The notes under the pieces were generated by a model. The model saw only the letters and a program-made list of their open reading frames with translations, did no database searches and was not told where the DNA came from. This document shows, piece after piece, positions 6,988 to 7,747 of a DNA stretch of 7,747 nucleotides; the stretch's first letter is position 1, and every line of letters begins with the position of its first letter. This DNA comes from an uncultured Mycoplasma sp. (lineage in GTDB: Bacteria > Bacillota_I > Bacilli_A > Mycoplasmatales > Metamycoplasmataceae). The stretch spans positions 1 through 7,747 of the forward strand of contig CASFBV010000019.1 of assembly GCA_949293065.1 (NCBI GenBank). The letters are read 5' to 3'. A program made the position numbers and the translations under genes.

Positions 6988-7747
6988 CACCTAATAATTT
7001 TTTAATTTCTTTATATGTGTAATTTGATTTTTCATCATCATATTCAACTTCATCTGATTTGTCATTGTAAGTAACTTTGAAAACTTTTGAACAGTTGTAT
7101 TTTTCTTTAATTTGATTTCTTTTTAGAGCATTAATAATTGCATCAAATTTATTTTCAGAATTTTGATCAATATTTTTTTCGTTTCTACCTTTTATTTCCA
7201 TTATGAAACAATCTTTTTTATTTTCATCTATCAAAATAAAATCTGGAAAAAATTGTCTTTTTTTACCTTCAGATTTATCAATATATTCGATGTAATAATT
7301 ATTTTTATTAGTTACTTCTCCATTTCTAAAAATATGAATATCTTTATAGAATTCTCCTTGGCTTTTTCATTCATCATAAAATTTTTTCTCACCTTCACTT
7401 AATGAATGTTTTGATAAAGTAACATCAAATGTACTAATATCATCCCATTTAGAATTATCAAATTTTTTGGATGAAACTTTGTATTCTTCTGGAAGAGAAT
7501 ATGGTTCAGTTTTATATGTTATTTTTTGAGAAATATAATGATTTTTTTCTCTTTCAATTCATTCTTTTAAAGATAAATTATTTTTATCTAATTTAAATAA
7601 TGATCGATTTCAATTGTAATAACAAGATCAATAAAAATCTTTTATTTTCTTATTAATTAGATGAAGTGAATTTGTAATTTGATCTAATATTTTATTGACT
7701 AATGTTGAAGATTTTGTAATTGTTCGATATTTAATGTATAAATCAAA
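6983..7747 (-). CDS. Type III restriction (Res)-like helicase/endonuclease, C-terminal part only
   Basis: The last 254 residues of a larger protein are visible; its start lies beyond the window. Near the C-terminus is a PD-(D/E)xK nuclease site: FFPDFILI (catalytic Asp at 7241-7243) followed 15 residues later by MEIKGR (Glu 7196-7198, Lys 7190-7192). This arrangement at the very end of the chain is typical of the Res subunit of type III restriction-modification enzymes and related DEAD/DEAH helicase-nucleases, which cut DNA after ATP-driven contact with the modification subunit. The helicase motifs would lie off the right edge, so the full family cannot be confirmed. Several Trp codons are TGA (e.g. 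plus-strand 7367-7369, 7559-7561, 7610-7612 and 7628-7630). The frame is uninterrupted and the nuclease residues intact, so it appears functional. A mod methyltransferase gene would be expected upstream, off the window. It converges on the PHP operon across the shared terminator. Confidence 0.75.

Noticed and set aside
7163..7402. 79-codon plus-strand hydrophobic open frame
   Set aside because: Phe/Ile-rich shadow of the Lys-rich restriction gene on the other strand; no SD.

Overview
The window comes from a very AT-rich bacterium that reads UGA as tryptophan (translation table 4). Every gene here except the overlapping ends has in-frame TGA codons at conserved or plausible Trp positions, and each continues past them with recognisable family motifs. 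Together with small tightly packed genes, this points to a Mollicute (Mycoplasma/Spiroplasma-like). I cannot name the genus. All coordinates below use table 4; under the standard code these genes would look broken.

Region 1 (1-1982, + strand) is a two-gene competence operon. A good promoter and a short leader precede comEA (membrane-anchored, SLBB plus helix-hairpin-helix DNA receptor), followed by a long out-of-frame overlap into comEC (DNA-uptake channel without the C-terminal metallo-beta-lactamase domain). The comEA leader can fold into a hairpin that buries its Shine-Dalgarno and start codon. Region 2 (1977-4165, - strand) is a coupled pair, rarA then an nrnA/mgpA-type DHH phosphoesterase, joined by TAATG and running tail-to-tail into comEC with a 6-base overlap.

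Region 3 (4302-6860, + strand) is the most interesting part. It is a compact three-gene operon, each gene with a strong SD and overlapping its neighbour: a PHP metal-dependent phosphoesterase with a complete active site, an ABC-class ATPase with a central helical/coiled insert and the signature 'DQPEDNLDN' Walker B/D-loop, and an 85-residue acidic protein of unknown function. PHP and this kind of ATPase are known to me as fused bacterial proteins; here they are split and carry an extra small partner. I infer a nuclease-ATPase conflict or defence module. It ends in a bidirectional terminator shared with Region 4 (6983-7747, - strand), the C-terminal part of a type III restriction-type helicase/endonuclease with a PD-(D/E)xK nuclease site. 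The right half of the window therefore looks like a small defence island.

The intergenic stretches are short (1-150, 4166-4301, 6861-6982) and hold promoters, hairpins and terminators. No tRNA, rRNA, CRISPR array, insertion sequence or transposase was seen.
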